From Rhodocyclaceae bacterium (GTDB lineage Bacteria; Pseudomonadota; Gammaproteobacteria; Burkholderiales; Rhodocyclaceae), in NCBI GenBank assembly GCA_023230455.1, contig JALNXH010000017.1:1-64000 (forward strand): 64,000 nucleotides of DNA. The letters are read 5' to 3'. How positions within the stretch are numbered: position 1 is the first letter of the stretch; each line of letters begins with the position of its first letter. A program made the translations under genes and the position numbers. A model generated the notes under the pieces. That model saw only the letters and a list, made by a program, of their open reading frames with translations, ran no database searches and was not told the origin of the DNA. Shown here in pieces: positions 37,106 through 45,868 of the stretch.

Positions 37106-39844
37106 ATGAAAGAAACCAGAACGACTTGCTGCTATTGCGGCACCGGCTGTGGGGTCATTGTCGAACACGACGCCGGGCAGATCGTCGGCGTTCGCGGCGA
37201 TCCCGAGCATCCGGCGAACTTCGGCCGCCTGTGCACCAAGGGGGCGACGCTGCATTTGACCAGTGCCCCGGAGACGCTGGCGTTGCGGGCGCTGACGCCC
37301 GAGTTGCGCACCCGCCGCGATGCGCCGCGCCGGCCGGTGACCTGGGATGCCGCGCTCGATCATGCGGCGACGCGTTTCGCCGACGCGATTCGCGAGCACG
37401 GCCCGGATGCGGTGGCTTTCTACCTCTCCGGGCAGTTGCTGACCGAGGATTACTATGTCTTCAATAAGCTGGCCAAGGGGCTGATCGGCACCAATAACGT
37501 CGATACCAATTCACGGCTCTGCATGTCCAGCGCCGTCGCCGGCTACAAGCTCACCCTCGGCGCCGATAGCGTACCTTGCGCCTACGAGGACATCGACGCG
37601 GCCGACTGCCTGTTCGTCAGCGGCTCGAACACCGCCTATGCGCATCCCATCGTGTTCCGCCGCATTGAGGATGCTCGGGTGCGCAACCCGGACATGAAAC
37701 TGATCGTCGTCGATCCGCGGCGCACCGACACTGCCGAGGCGGCCGATCTTTTTTTGCAAATCATGCCCGGTTCCGACATTGCGCTCTATAACGCGATGCT
37801 CCATGTGATGCTGTGGGAGGGGTTGTGCGACCTCGACTACATTCGCGATCACACCGAAGGCTTCGAAGCGCTGCGCGAGGCGGTGCGCGACTTTACTCCG
37901 GCCGTCGCCGCCGGCATCTGCGGGGTGAAGGCCGAAGATATTGTGCTTGCCGCGCGCTGGTTCGGCGCCCGCGGCCGGAACGCGCTGTCGCTGTGGTGCC
38001 AGGGCCTCAACCAGTCGAGCCAGGGCGCCCACAACAATGCGGCGCTGATCCAGCTGCATCTCGCCACCGGCAAGATCGGCACGCCCGGCTGTGGGCCGTT
38101 CTCGCTGACCGGCCAGCCCAACGCGATGGGTGGCCGCGAAGTCGGCGGCATGGCCAATCTGCTCTCCGCCCACCGTGATCTGGCGAACCCGCAGCACCGT
38201 GCCGAAGTGGCCCGCCTGTGGGGCGTCGATGAGGTGCCGGCGACGCCGGGGCTGACCGCAGTGGAATTGTTCGATGCGGTGCGCGCAGGCCGCATCAAGG
38301 CGCTGTGGATCGCCTGCACCAATCCGGCCCAATCGATGCCGAATGCCGAGAAGGTGCACGCGGCGCTTGCCGCCTGCGAATTCGTCGTGGTCCAGGAAAC
38401 TCACGCCCATACCGACACCGCGGCGTTTGCCGACCTGCTGCTGCCGGCGTCCGGCTGGGGTGAGAAGGAAGGTTCGGTGACCAATTCCGAACGCCGCATC
38501 AGCCGCGTTCGCGCCGCCGTGCCGGCACCCGGCGAAGCGCGGGCGGACTGGCGCATCGCCACCGACTTCGCCCTCAAGCTGGGCGTGCGCCTCGGGTGCG
38601 GCGAACTGGCGCAACGCCTGTTCCCCTACACCTGCCCGGAACAGGTGTTCGACGAACATCGCGCCACCACCCGCGGCCGCGATCTGGATATTGCCGGTCT
38701 CTCCTATGCCCTGCTCGAAAAAGCCGGCCCCCAGCAGTGGCCGTTCCCCGAGGGGGCCGAGCAGGGGCAGCGGCGGCTGTATGGCGATGGCGTGTTTGCG
38801 ACGGAAAATGGCCGCGCCCGTTTCGTCGCCACGCGCCCGCAGGCGACGGCGGAAGTGCCCGATGCCCGTCACCCGTTCCGCCTCACCACCGGACGCCTGC
38901 GCGACCAATGGCACGGTATGAGCCGCACCGGCAGCGTTGCCCAGTTGTTCAGCCACGCCGCGGAACCGCAGCTGGAACTGCATCCGGCCGACGTCGAGCG
39001 GCGCGGTTTTGCCGATGGCGGGCTGGTGCGGGTGAAGAGCAAGCGCGGCAGCTTCGTCGCCCGGCTCAAGGCGACGACAGCCGTCCGTCCGGGGCAGGCC
39101 TTCATGCCGATGCACTGGGGTGGCCAGTTCATGCGCGGCAAGGGCACCAACAGTGTGACCACGCCGGCGTTCGACCCGATCTCGAAGCAGCCTGAGCTAA
39201 AGCATGCCGCGGTAGCCATCGAAAAGTTCGACCCCGGCTGGGGCATCGTCGCGCTATTCCGCGCGCCGGCGGGGTGCGGCGGCGAAACCTTGGCGCGGCA
39301 CGCCGCGTTGCAGCCCTGGCTGTCGCGTTGCGACCATGCCACGCTGACCCTCGCCGGGCGCGAGCAACCGGTGTTGATCTTCCAGGGTTGGAACGAGGCC
39401 GGTCACAGCGAGTGGGACGAGGAACGCATCGCCACCTTCGACGCCGAACTCGGTCTTGATGGCGATCGTGCCTTGCGCTTTGCCGACAGGAAACGCGGCA
39501 TTTCCAAACGCGCCCGTATCGACGGCAGCCTGCTGCTCGCTGTGCGTCTGGCAGGGGAAACCCGTGCCCGCGATTGGCTGGCCGAGCTGATGGCCGCCGG
39601 CGAAATGCCGACCGACCTGCGCCGCTGGCTGCTCGCCCCGCTGGAAAAGCCGCCAGCCGGAACCCACTGCCGCGGCCGGGTGGTGTGCAACTGCCTGAAC
39701 GTTTCCGAAGACGAGATCATCGCCGACCTGAACGCGGGCCTCGATCTGCCCGCGCTACAGGAAAAGCGCCAGTGCGGAACCTCCTGCGGCTCCTGTGTTC
39801 CGGAGTTGAAGCGGCTGGCGGCGAGCGCCCGGCAGGCGGCCTAG
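37106..39844 (+). CDS. nasA: assimilatory nitrate reductase catalytic subunit
   Basis: A 912-aa molybdenum enzyme. An N-terminal [4Fe-4S] site uses Cys8, Cys11, Cys15 and Cys43 (CCYCGTGCG ... RLCTKG). The molybdopterin-guanine-dinucleotide domains follow, with NSRLCMSSAVAGY (region of the Mo ligand), GMANLLSAHRDL and the C-terminal molydopterin-binding segment PFRLTTGRLRDQWHGMSRTG. At the extreme C-terminus a BFD-like [2Fe-2S] domain (VCNCLNVSEDEI ... KRQCGTSCGSC) is present, as in NasA/NasC-type cytoplasmic reductases. It reduces nitrate to nitrite for assimilation. No signal peptide. Driven by a sigma54 promoter. Its TAG overlaps the convergent chemoreceptor stop in CTAG. Confidence 0.92.
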   Translation: MKETRTTCCYCGTGCGVIVEHDAGQIVGVRGDPEHPANFGRLCTKGATLHLTSAPETLALRALTPELRTRRDAPRRPVTWDAALDHAATRFADAIREHGPDAVAFYLSGQLLTEDYYVFNKLAKGLIGTNNVDTNSRLCMSSAVAGYKLTLGADSVPCAYEDIDAADCLFVSGSNTAYAHPIVFRRIEDARVRNPDMKLIVVDPRRTDTAEAADLFLQIMPGSDIALYNAMLHVMLWEGLCDLDYIRDHTEGFEALREAVRDFTPAVAAGICGVKAEDIVLAARWFGARGRNALSLWCQGLNQSSQGAHNNAALIQLHLATGKIGTPGCGPFSLTGQPNAMGGREVGGMANLLSAHRDLANPQHRAEVARLWGVDEVPATPGLTAVELFDAVRAGRIKALWIACTNPAQSMPNAEKVHAALAACEFVVVQETHAHTDTAAFADLLLPASGWGEKEGSVTNSERRISRVRAAVPAPGEARADWRIATDFALKLGVRLGCGELAQRLFPYTCPEQVFDEHRATTRGRDLDIAGLSYALLEKAGPQQWPFPEGAEQGQRRLYGDGVFATENGRARFVATRPQATAEVPDARHPFRLTTGRLRDQWHGMSRTGSVAQLFSHAAEPQLELHPADVERRGFADGGLVRVKSKRGSFVARLKATTAVRPGQAFMPMHWGGQFMRGKGTNSVTTPAFDPISKQPELKHAAVAIEKFDPGWGIVALFRAPAGCGGETLARHAALQPWLSRCDHATLTLAGREQPVLIFQGWNEAGHSEWDEERIATFDAELGLDGDRALRFADRKRGISKRARIDGSLLLAVRLAGETRARDWLAELMAAGEMPTDLRRWLLAPLEKPPAGTHCRGRVVCNCLNVSEDEIIADLNAGLDLPALQEKRQCGTSCGSCVPELKRLAASARQAA

Positions 39845-40977
39845 AACAATTCGACCTTGGACGACACGGCTTGCGTCGGGGGCGGCATTCCCTCCTCGGC
39901 GAAGCGTTCCAGCGTGCGCAGGGTTTCCTGACTGGCCGCGTCCACGCGCACGAGCATTCGGTCGATTTCGCTGCGGTTGCCCGTGCCGATCACGTTGAGT
40001 AGCTGGCAGGCGAGTTCGTGGAATAGGATGTGCGGCTGTTCGATGGCCTTGAAGCTCGGCGAATTCCCGAAGTCGTCCACGTTGCCGTAATACCACTGGC
40101 CCAGGCGGCATTCCGTGTGTTTCTTGCAGTCCCGGTTTTCCGGTTCGTCGAGGATCTGCCGGATCAGGTTGAGGCGGAACAGGATGTGGTCCAGCTTGAC
40201 CAGCTCGACCCAGGCCCGATGGGAGGTGTCGCCGATGGTCCTGCCGGAGCGCGACAGCGTGTCGTCGAGCAGGGCCATCGCCGCATTCACTTCCTCGCCG
40301 AAGCGGGCCATCGATGCCGCGCGCGCCGACATGCCGCCGACGCTCGTTGATGCGCTTTCGAGGCCGGGCCGGATCGAGGAGACGATGTTGCCGATGTCCT
40401 TGACCGCGTCGGCGGAATTTTCTGCCAGCTTGCGCACTTCGTCGGCAACGACGGCGAAACCGCGCCCCGCTTCTCCGGCTCGCGCCGCCTCGATGGCGGC
40501 GTTGAGGGCGAGCAGGTTGGTTTGTCCGGCGATCCCCTTGATCAGTCCGAGAATGCCTTCGATCCGGTGAAACTGCGCGCCGAGATTCTGGATGTCGGAG
40601 GCAATGGTTTTCGACTCGCCGCCGATTTCCTCGACCTGCTGGATCAGCATCTGTACGGACGATTCCTCGCATCCGCTGGCCATCGAACCTTCCTGAAAAG
40701 CCCGTTTCTCCATTTCGACCAGGTCGTGCAGCTTGCTCGAAGACGCCTGCATCAATGCCATCATCGTCGCGATGCTGTTGATCTGGCCGGCCGCGGAATG
40801 CAGCCGGCCGCATTCCGCGGTGCTGCGCGCAAGCGCTTCGCGGGCGGTTTCCTCGCGCCGGGCGGCGGCGGCAAGTTCGTTTTCGAGCGAGGCAATCCTG
40901 GCCGTCAGCGCCGCGGTTGCTTCTACCGCGGCGTTCGCGGTTTCGTTGCGGGCGCGCGATCTAAACAGCTTGAACAT
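39841..40977 (-). CDS. soluble methyl-accepting chemotaxis-like protein with CZB domain
   Basis: A 378-aa protein from MFKLFRSR. An N-terminal coiled coil precedes a receptor signalling domain: QTNLLALNAAIEAARAGEAG and GFAVVADEVRKLAENSADA are the conserved hairpin tip. The C-terminal part is a CZB (chemoreceptor zinc-binding) domain with KLDHILFRLNLIRQIL and CKKHTECRLGQWYYG. No membrane helix or periplasmic domain, so it is a cytoplasmic receptor; CZB domains bind Zn2+ and respond to redox or HOCl in studied cases, and some act in c-di-GMP control. The stop codon is shared head-on with nasA (CTAG). An alternative ATG is at 40992. Confidence 0.87.
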   Translation of the reverse strand: MFKLFRSRARNETANAAVEATAALTARIASLENELAAAARREETAREALARSTAECGRLHSAAGQINSIATMMALMQASSSKLHDLVEMEKRAFQEGSMASGCEESSVQMLIQQVEEIGGESKTIASDIQNLGAQFHRIEGILGLIKGIAGQTNLLALNAAIEAARAGEAGRGFAVVADEVRKLAENSADAVKDIGNIVSSIRPGLESASTSVGGMSARAASMARFGEEVNAAMALLDDTLSRSGRTIGDTSHRAWVELVKLDHILFRLNLIRQILDEPENRDCKKHTECRLGQWYYGNVDDFGNSPSFKAIEQPHILFHELACQLLNVIGTGNRSEIDRMLVRVDAASQETLRTLERFAEEGMPPPTQAVSSKVELF

Positions 40978-41037
40978 GATGAGGGTGCGCAATCAGCGGG
41001 TCTATCCGGGCCGAGCAGTCTATTGACCGGCTTGTTA

Positions 41038-43299
41038 TTAAGCAACCGATGGCGAACAGGGGCGATCTTCCTGCGTGCAGCCCTCATGCAGCGGCGTTGC
41101 CGCACCCGCATGCCAGCCCCACGCCGAGGGCGCTTGGTCGAAGCGTAGGGGCAGCTGGCGCAGACGCTCGCCGCTGGCAGCGAACAAGGCGTTGGCCAGC
41201 GCCGGGCCGATCACCGGCGTGGCCGGTTCGCCGACGCCCGAAGGCGGTGCCGCCGAAGCGACGATATGCACTTCAACCCGGGGCATTTCATTCATCCGCA
41301 GGATTGGGTATTCGGTGAAGTTGAACTGTTCGACGATCCCTTCGCGCAAGGTGATCCGGCCGTGCAGGGCGGCGCTGAGACCGAAGCCGATGCCGCCCTC
41401 CATCTGCGCGCGGACGATGTCCGGATTCACGGCGAGGCCGCAATCGACGGCACACACTACGCGGTCGACCTTGAAACTGCGATCGGCGCGCACGGTGACC
41501 TCGACTACCTGAGCGACTACGCTGCCGAAGCATTGATGCACGGCGATGCCGCGCCCGCGGCGCTCGCCCTTCGCGCCCCTGGCCAGCGGCCGTCCCCAGT
41601 CGCCCTTTGCCGCCGCCAGTTCGAGCACGCCCAGATGGCGCGGCTGCTGCGCCAGCAGCCGGCGGCGAAAGGCCACCGCATCCTGGCTGGCCTTTGCCGC
41701 CAGTTCGTCGATGAAGGTTTCTATGGCAAATGCGGTATGCAGCGAGCCGACCGAACGGAACCACAGCACCGGTACGCCGAGCTGCGGCGAATGCAGGTCG
41801 ACGCGCAGGTTGGGTACGGCATACGGCAGGTCGATGGCGCCTTCGACGGAAAGACGGTCCACGCCGTCGCGCACCATCAGCGATTCGGCCACCGTGCCGG
41901 CGGCGATCGACTGGCCGACGATGCGATGCTGCCAGGCGACCAGGGCGCCGTCGCGGTCGAGCCCAGCTTCCAGCCGATGCACATACATCGGCCGGTAGTA
42001 GCCGCCGCGCATGTCGTCTTCGCGGGTCCACATCAGTTTCACCGGGGCGCGGCCGCCAATGGCCTTGGCGATATGCACCGCTTCGACCAGATAGTCGGCC
42101 TTCGAACTGGCGCGGCGGCCGAAGCTGCCGCCAGCGTAGAGCATATTGAGTTTGATCTGCTCCGGCGCGAGGCCGGTGACGGCGGCCACCGCCATCTGGT
42201 CGGCCGTCTGGAACTGTTCCCCGTTCCAGATTTCGCAGCCGTTGGCGTCGAGCCTGACTACGCAGTTGAGCGGCTCCATCGCGGCATGGGCGAGATAGGG
42301 GAATTCGAAATCGGCGACCAGTCGATGCGCCGCCGCATCCAGCGCTGCCGCGCATTCGCCTTCGCTGCGGGCGATGCGGCCGGGCTGTTCGAGCAGTCCG
42401 CGGAATTCGTCGACGATGTCGTGGGTGCATTGGCCGAAGGCGGCGGACGCGTCCCATTCGACCTTGAGTCGGTCGCGTCCCTTCTTCGCCGCCCAGAAGT
42501 TGGTCGCCAGCACGGCAACCCCGCTCGGAATGGCGACCACGTCGACCACGCCGCGCACGGCCCGGGTCTTTTCCGCATCGAAGCGCTTGGCCCGTGCGCC
42601 GAACCAGGGCGGATGCGCCACCAGCGCCAGCAGCATGCCGGGCAGGCGCACATCCTGGGTGAACTGCGCACTGCCATCGATCTTGGCGCGGCTGTCCTTA
42701 CGCTTCACGCCTTTGCCGATGAGGACGAAGTCGGCCGGATTCTTCAAGTCGACCTTGTTTGGCAGCGGCAGTTCCGCCGCCGCGGCGGCGAGTTCGCCGA
42801 AGCGCGCGGTACGCCCCGACGGCGCGTGGGACACCACGCCGCCGGCGACGCCGATGGAGGCCGCTGGAACCTGCCAGCGTTCGGCCGCGGCGGCCACCAG
42901 CATGGCGCGGGCGGTGGCACCGGCGCGGCGAAACTGTTCGAAGGAGTTGGCCAGCGAGGTGCTGCCGAAGGTGCCCTGGATCTTGCCGAGCAGCAGGTTG
43001 CCGTGCAGCGCGGTGTTCGCCGGCGCCCCTTCGACGCGAATCTGCGCCCAGTCGGCGTCGAGTTCTTCCGCCACCAGAGTGGGCAGGCCGGTGTAGGTGC
43101 CCTGGCCCATCTCCAGGTGCTTGACGATCACCGTCACCGTATCGTCTTCGCCGATGCGGACGAAGGCATTGGGCGCGAAGCTGCGCTCCGGCTGGGTCTT
43201 GGCCGCCGCATTCAGCGGCAGGTAGATGGCCAGCGCCAGCCCCGACCCGGCCTTGAGGAAGCGCCGCCGGCTGGCGTTCTCGATCCACGCGGCGCTCAC
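41038..43299 (-). CDS. iorB: molybdopterin-binding subunit of a xanthine/aldehyde oxidase family enzyme (IorB-like)
   Basis: A 753-aa protein with GTG start at 43299, overlapping the IorA stop by 4 bp. It begins with a twin-arginine signal (SRRRFLKAGSGLALAIYLPL), so the complex is exported folded. The molybdenum-hydroxylase domains carry VKHLEMGQGTYTGLP, GGSFGRR (near residue 380) and the C-terminal GVGEPATPVIGPALANALF with the conserved Glu. Organisation and Tat signal fit isoquinoline 1-oxidoreductase-type two-subunit hydroxylases, which lack the FAD subunit and pass electrons to cytochromes. Substrate is probably an aldehyde or N-heterocycle; undefined. Confidence 0.87.
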   Translation of the reverse strand: MSAAWIENASRRRFLKAGSGLALAIYLPLNAAAKTQPERSFAPNAFVRIGEDDTVTVIVKHLEMGQGTYTGLPTLVAEELDADWAQIRVEGAPANTALHGNLLLGKIQGTFGSTSLANSFEQFRRAGATARAMLVAAAAERWQVPAASIGVAGGVVSHAPSGRTARFGELAAAAAELPLPNKVDLKNPADFVLIGKGVKRKDSRAKIDGSAQFTQDVRLPGMLLALVAHPPWFGARAKRFDAEKTRAVRGVVDVVAIPSGVAVLATNFWAAKKGRDRLKVEWDASAAFGQCTHDIVDEFRGLLEQPGRIARSEGECAAALDAAAHRLVADFEFPYLAHAAMEPLNCVVRLDANGCEIWNGEQFQTADQMAVAAVTGLAPEQIKLNMLYAGGSFGRRASSKADYLVEAVHIAKAIGGRAPVKLMWTREDDMRGGYYRPMYVHRLEAGLDRDGALVAWQHRIVGQSIAAGTVAESLMVRDGVDRLSVEGAIDLPYAVPNLRVDLHSPQLGVPVLWFRSVGSLHTAFAIETFIDELAAKASQDAVAFRRRLLAQQPRHLGVLELAAAKGDWGRPLARGAKGERRGRGIAVHQCFGSVVAQVVEVTVRADRSFKVDRVVCAVDCGLAVNPDIVRAQMEGGIGFGLSAALHGRITLREGIVEQFNFTEYPILRMNEMPRVEVHIVASAAPPSGVGEPATPVIGPALANALFAASGERLRQLPLRFDQAPSAWGWHAGAATPLHEGCTQEDRPCSPSVA

Positions 43300-43763
43300 G
43301 CCCGCGGCTCCGCCAGTCGCGTCGCGGCGAGGTGGATCGCGGCGCGGATGCGCTGATAGGTGGCGCAGCGGCACAGATTGCCGCCCATTGCGACATCGAT
43401 GTCGGCATCGTCGGGGCGAGGCTTCTTCTCCAGCAGCGCCACCGCGCTCATGATCTGGCCCGATTGGCAGTAGCCGCATTGCACGACATCGAGCTCTTCC
43501 CAGGCGGCCTGCACCGCGGCGGCGATCTGCGAACGTAATCCCTCGATGGTGGTGATGCGGCGGCCGACGCCGACGGATACCGGCGTCACGCAGGAACAGA
43601 TGGGATTGCCGTCGATATGGATGGTGCACGCGCCGCAGGCGGCCACGCCGCAGCCGTACTTGGTGCCGGTCAGACCCAACTCATCGCGCAACACCCAGAG
43701 CAGCGGTGTGTCGGCGTCGACGTCGACCTGGTGAATACGCCCGTTTACTTCGAGTTCGTACAT
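43296..43763 (-). CDS. iorA: [2Fe-2S] subunit of the molybdenum hydroxylase (IorA-like)
   Basis: A 155-aa protein with two [2Fe-2S] centres: the plant-ferredoxin-type N-terminal cluster (GCGVAACGACTIHIDG ... preceded by a Cys in YGCG) and the four-helix cluster CGYCQSGQIM ... GGNLCRCATYQRI. It transfers electrons from the Mo subunit. No signal peptide; it would be carried out by the Tat signal of IorB. The gene starts the iorAB operon; the stop overlaps the GTG of iorB. Upstream 43764-44063 contains the promoter. Confidence 0.9.
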   Translation of the reverse strand: MYELEVNGRIHQVDVDADTPLLWVLRDELGLTGTKYGCGVAACGACTIHIDGNPICSCVTPVSVGVGRRITTIEGLRSQIAAAVQAAWEELDVVQCGYCQSGQIMSAVALLEKKPRPDDADIDVAMGGNLCRCATYQRIRAAIHLAATRLAEPRA

Positions 43764-44063
43764 TGATTTCCCCAGTAATTTCTATGCTGGACCGCTCTTG
43801 CCGCACGTGTACGCCAGCATCGATCCGATCAGTTCGTTGGGGAGGCGAGTCCTCACGATCCGGCTACCACCCTTTGTCCACCGTTGTAGTTTTGGACGAA
43901 AGTGTAGCCGAAGGGTGGGAGATGCAGCCAACGGGCGAACGGGAATGGGTTCGTCGACAATTAATTCGGCTAATGTTGTTAAAATAACATAGTAAAATCA
44001 AATATATATAACTTTAGTCGTATGCGGCCAATACGGTGGCTCTTGGCGGATAACGGGGAATGA
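43764..44063. other. intergenic region with an AT-rich block
   Basis: No gene seen. It must hold the iorAB promoter (minus strand). From about 43975 to 44020 the sequence turns strikingly AT-rich (TGTTA-AAA-TAACA palindrome at 43977-43989, then an ATATATATA run), quite unlike the surrounding DNA. This is either a strong promoter/UP region for the fragment downstream or a scar of foreign DNA. Confidence 0.5.
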
Positions 44064-44348
44064 GGGCATTACAAGGCGACTCCTGTAGACAACTTAGTCG
44101 GCCTAACGGGGAACACATTGGTCGACGGCTTGGTGCAGGGAAGTGCTTGGCAGTTTGGCTCCGGCCAGCGCAATGTGACCTATTCGCTGAGCCTGAACGA
44201 CAACCCGAACGGGGGCTCTTGGACGACAGAGTTCCAACCGATTCAAAGCGACTGGCTCACCCCTGGGGGAGCCACACTCGCGGCACTGCTCAACCTCGGT
44301 GCCAGCTCAATGCCTTCGGTTGACTTCATGCAAATGAACATCGCGTAG
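44064..44348 (+). pseudogene. N-terminal fragment of a matrixin/serralysin-like secreted protease
   Basis: The frame reads LTGNTLVDGLVQGSAWQFG, NVTYSLSLNDNPNG and then stops after DFMQMNIA. (I/V)D-x-L-(V/L)-x-G-x-x-W followed by TYS is typical of the start of RTX-type metalloproteases of families M10/serralysin. The fragment has no zinc motif HExxH, no RTX repeats and no in-frame ATG: the only ATG nearby (44060) is one base out of phase. It is probably a frameshifted, truncated remnant. It sits right after an AT-rich block foreign to the neighbourhood. The assignment rests on a short motif only. Confidence 0.45.
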
Positions 44349-44572
44349 CGAGCGGGGCGAAGAGTCGGGCATGCCATGCCTCGACCCATGGCTGCGAAAG
44401 CGGTATTGCATGGGATCTGATCTGTGACAAGCCCACCTCAGAAGCATCCCCTGAAAGCCCATGCATCCTAACGCCGCGTTACAAATCGGCACTGCCTGGA
44501 AACACCGCGGGTGCTTAAATGCAAAGCAGGCGATGGCGTATCGCGTCTGCGGACGGTTGAAAGGAGCGCACC

Positions 44573-44935
44573 ATGAAATCAAGGCTTTTGTCCGCGCTTG
44601 TCGTCCTGGGCCTGCTATCTGCCGGCAATGCATGGGCTGACCGCAGACACGGTCATGACCGCGGGCGTGTTCACTTTGGTGTGACGATCGGGCCATGGGC
44701 GCCGTGGTATTACCCGCCGCACTTCTACTATCCGCCAGCCTATTATCCGCCCATCGTGGTGACCCCGCCGGCGCCCCAGCCTCAGGTATACATCGAACAG
44801 TCATCGCCGCCGGCAACGGTACAGACGAACTACTATTGGTACTACTGCCCCGAATCGAAAATCTATTACCCGTATGTGAAGGAATGTCCGTCCGGCTGGC
44901 AGAAAGTGACGCCGCAGCCGCCTGCACAGCCATAG
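44573..44935 (+). CDS. small Pro/Tyr-rich secreted protein
   Basis: A 120-aa protein with signal peptide MKSRLLSALVVLGLLSAGNAWA. The mature protein is low-complexity: His/Arg-rich (DRRHGHDRGRVHFG), then Tyr/Pro repeats (YYPPHFYYPPAYYPP), and ends with YYCPESKIYYPYVKECPSGW, a two-Cys motif found in a group of uncharacterised proteobacterial envelope proteins. AAAGGAGC provides a ribosome-binding site. Followed 16 bp later by the lipoprotein gene; the two are probably co-transcribed. Function unknown, likely envelope-associated. Confidence 0.8.
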   Translation: MKSRLLSALVVLGLLSAGNAWADRRHGHDRGRVHFGVTIGPWAPWYYPPHFYYPPAYYPPIVVTPPAPQPQVYIEQSSPPATVQTNYYWYYCPESKIYYPYVKECPSGWQKVTPQPPAQP

Positions 44936-44951
44936 AAAAGAGGTGGATGAA

Positions 44952-45473
44952 ATGAAGCGGAGTTTGGTTCCCGCCCTGCTTTGCAGTTTGCTCGCCGCAT
45001 GTACCACCCTGCCGACCGGGCCGAGCGTAATGGCGCTGCCCGGCAGCGGGAAAAGCTTTGATCAGTTCCGGCGGGACGATGTCGATTGCCGCGATTACGC
45101 GTCCTTTCAGATCGGCGGAACCAGCGCGAATCAGGCCGCGCTCGACGCCGGACTGAAGAGCGCGGCGGTGGGGACCGTGGTTGGCGCCGTCGCCGGCGCG
45201 GCGATGGGCGGGCACGACGGCGTAGGAGCCGGCGCGGGTACCGGGTTGGTGATGGGCAGCATGGTCGGCGCCGGCGCCGGCGAGGGTTCGGCGCGGGGGA
45301 CGCAACAGCACTACGATCATGCCTATATCCAGTGCATGTATGCCAAGGGTCAGCGCGTTCCGGTGCCGGCCGGCTACGTCAGCGGGCCGGCCGGCGGCGG
45401 AGCGGCATCGCCGTCGCGCCCCGGCGATCCAGCTTACTATCCGCCACCGCCGGCGAGCCCCGGCCCGCGCTGA
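44952..45473 (+). CDS. glycine-zipper lipoprotein
   Basis: A 173-aa lipoprotein: signal MKRSLVPALLCSLLAAC with lipobox LAAC, then DCRDYASFQIGG, and a glycine-zipper stretch (VGTVVGAVAGAAMGGHDGVG ... GSMVGAGAG) of the type found in outer-membrane OmpA-linker-like small lipoproteins, and a Pro-rich C-terminal tail. The ATG at 44952 gives the usual positively charged start after AGAGGTGG; an in-frame upstream ATG at 44943 is less likely. Predicted outer-membrane or periplasmic location. Function unknown. Confidence 0.82.
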   Translation: MKRSLVPALLCSLLAACTTLPTGPSVMALPGSGKSFDQFRRDDVDCRDYASFQIGGTSANQAALDAGLKSAAVGTVVGAVAGAAMGGHDGVGAGAGTGLVMGSMVGAGAGEGSARGTQQHYDHAYIQCMYAKGQRVPVPAGYVSGPAGGGAASPSRPGDPAYYPPPPASPGPR

Positions 45474-45519
45474 TGCATCGATCGGTACGCGATCATGAAA
45501 CTCACGAAACCGATGGCGC

Positions 45520-45867
45520 CTATCCCAACGCCAGCCAGACCAGGCCGTCTTCGACCTTGACCTTGAAGCGCCGGGTGCAACCGACATCGGGCGCCTGCGC
45601 GGCACCCGATCCGAGATCGATTTTCCACGAGTGCAGCGGGCAGGTCACGGTGGTGCCGTGGACGATGCCCTGAGAGAGCGGTCCGCCCTTGTGCGGGCAT
45701 TTGTCGTGGAGGGCGAAGATCTCGTCGCCGGCGTTACGGAACACGGCGATGTCGCCGGCAGCGGATTTCACCACCCGGCTGCCGAGACGCGGAATCTCGT
45801 CCAGGTCGCAGAGGCGCTTCCACACCGGGGCCACGTCCAGATCCTGCTCTAGGGTTGCGGCATTCAT
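45520..45867 (-). CDS. nirD: nitrite reductase (NADH) small subunit
   Basis: A 115-aa Rieske-fold protein. CPHKGGPLSQG and CPLHSWKIDL give the two Cys-x-His/Cys-x2-His half-sites, so the [2Fe-2S] ligands seem intact (some NirD proteins lack them). It partners with NirB to reduce nitrite to ammonium with NADH. The start codon lies one base from the NirB stop (45867 versus 45869), so they are translated in tandem. It carries the standard NirD N-terminus with KRLCDLDEIPRLGSRVV. Confidence 0.9.
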   Translation of the reverse strand: MNAATLEQDLDVAPVWKRLCDLDEIPRLGSRVVKSAAGDIAVFRNAGDEIFALHDKCPHKGGPLSQGIVHGTTVTCPLHSWKIDLGSGAAQAPDVGCTRRFKVKVEDGLVWLALG

Positions 45868-45868
45868 C

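Noticed and set aside
44060..44323. open frame from the only ATG near the protease-like fragment
   Set aside because: It is one base out of phase with the protease-like reading and its translation is Arg/Gly-rich nonsense.
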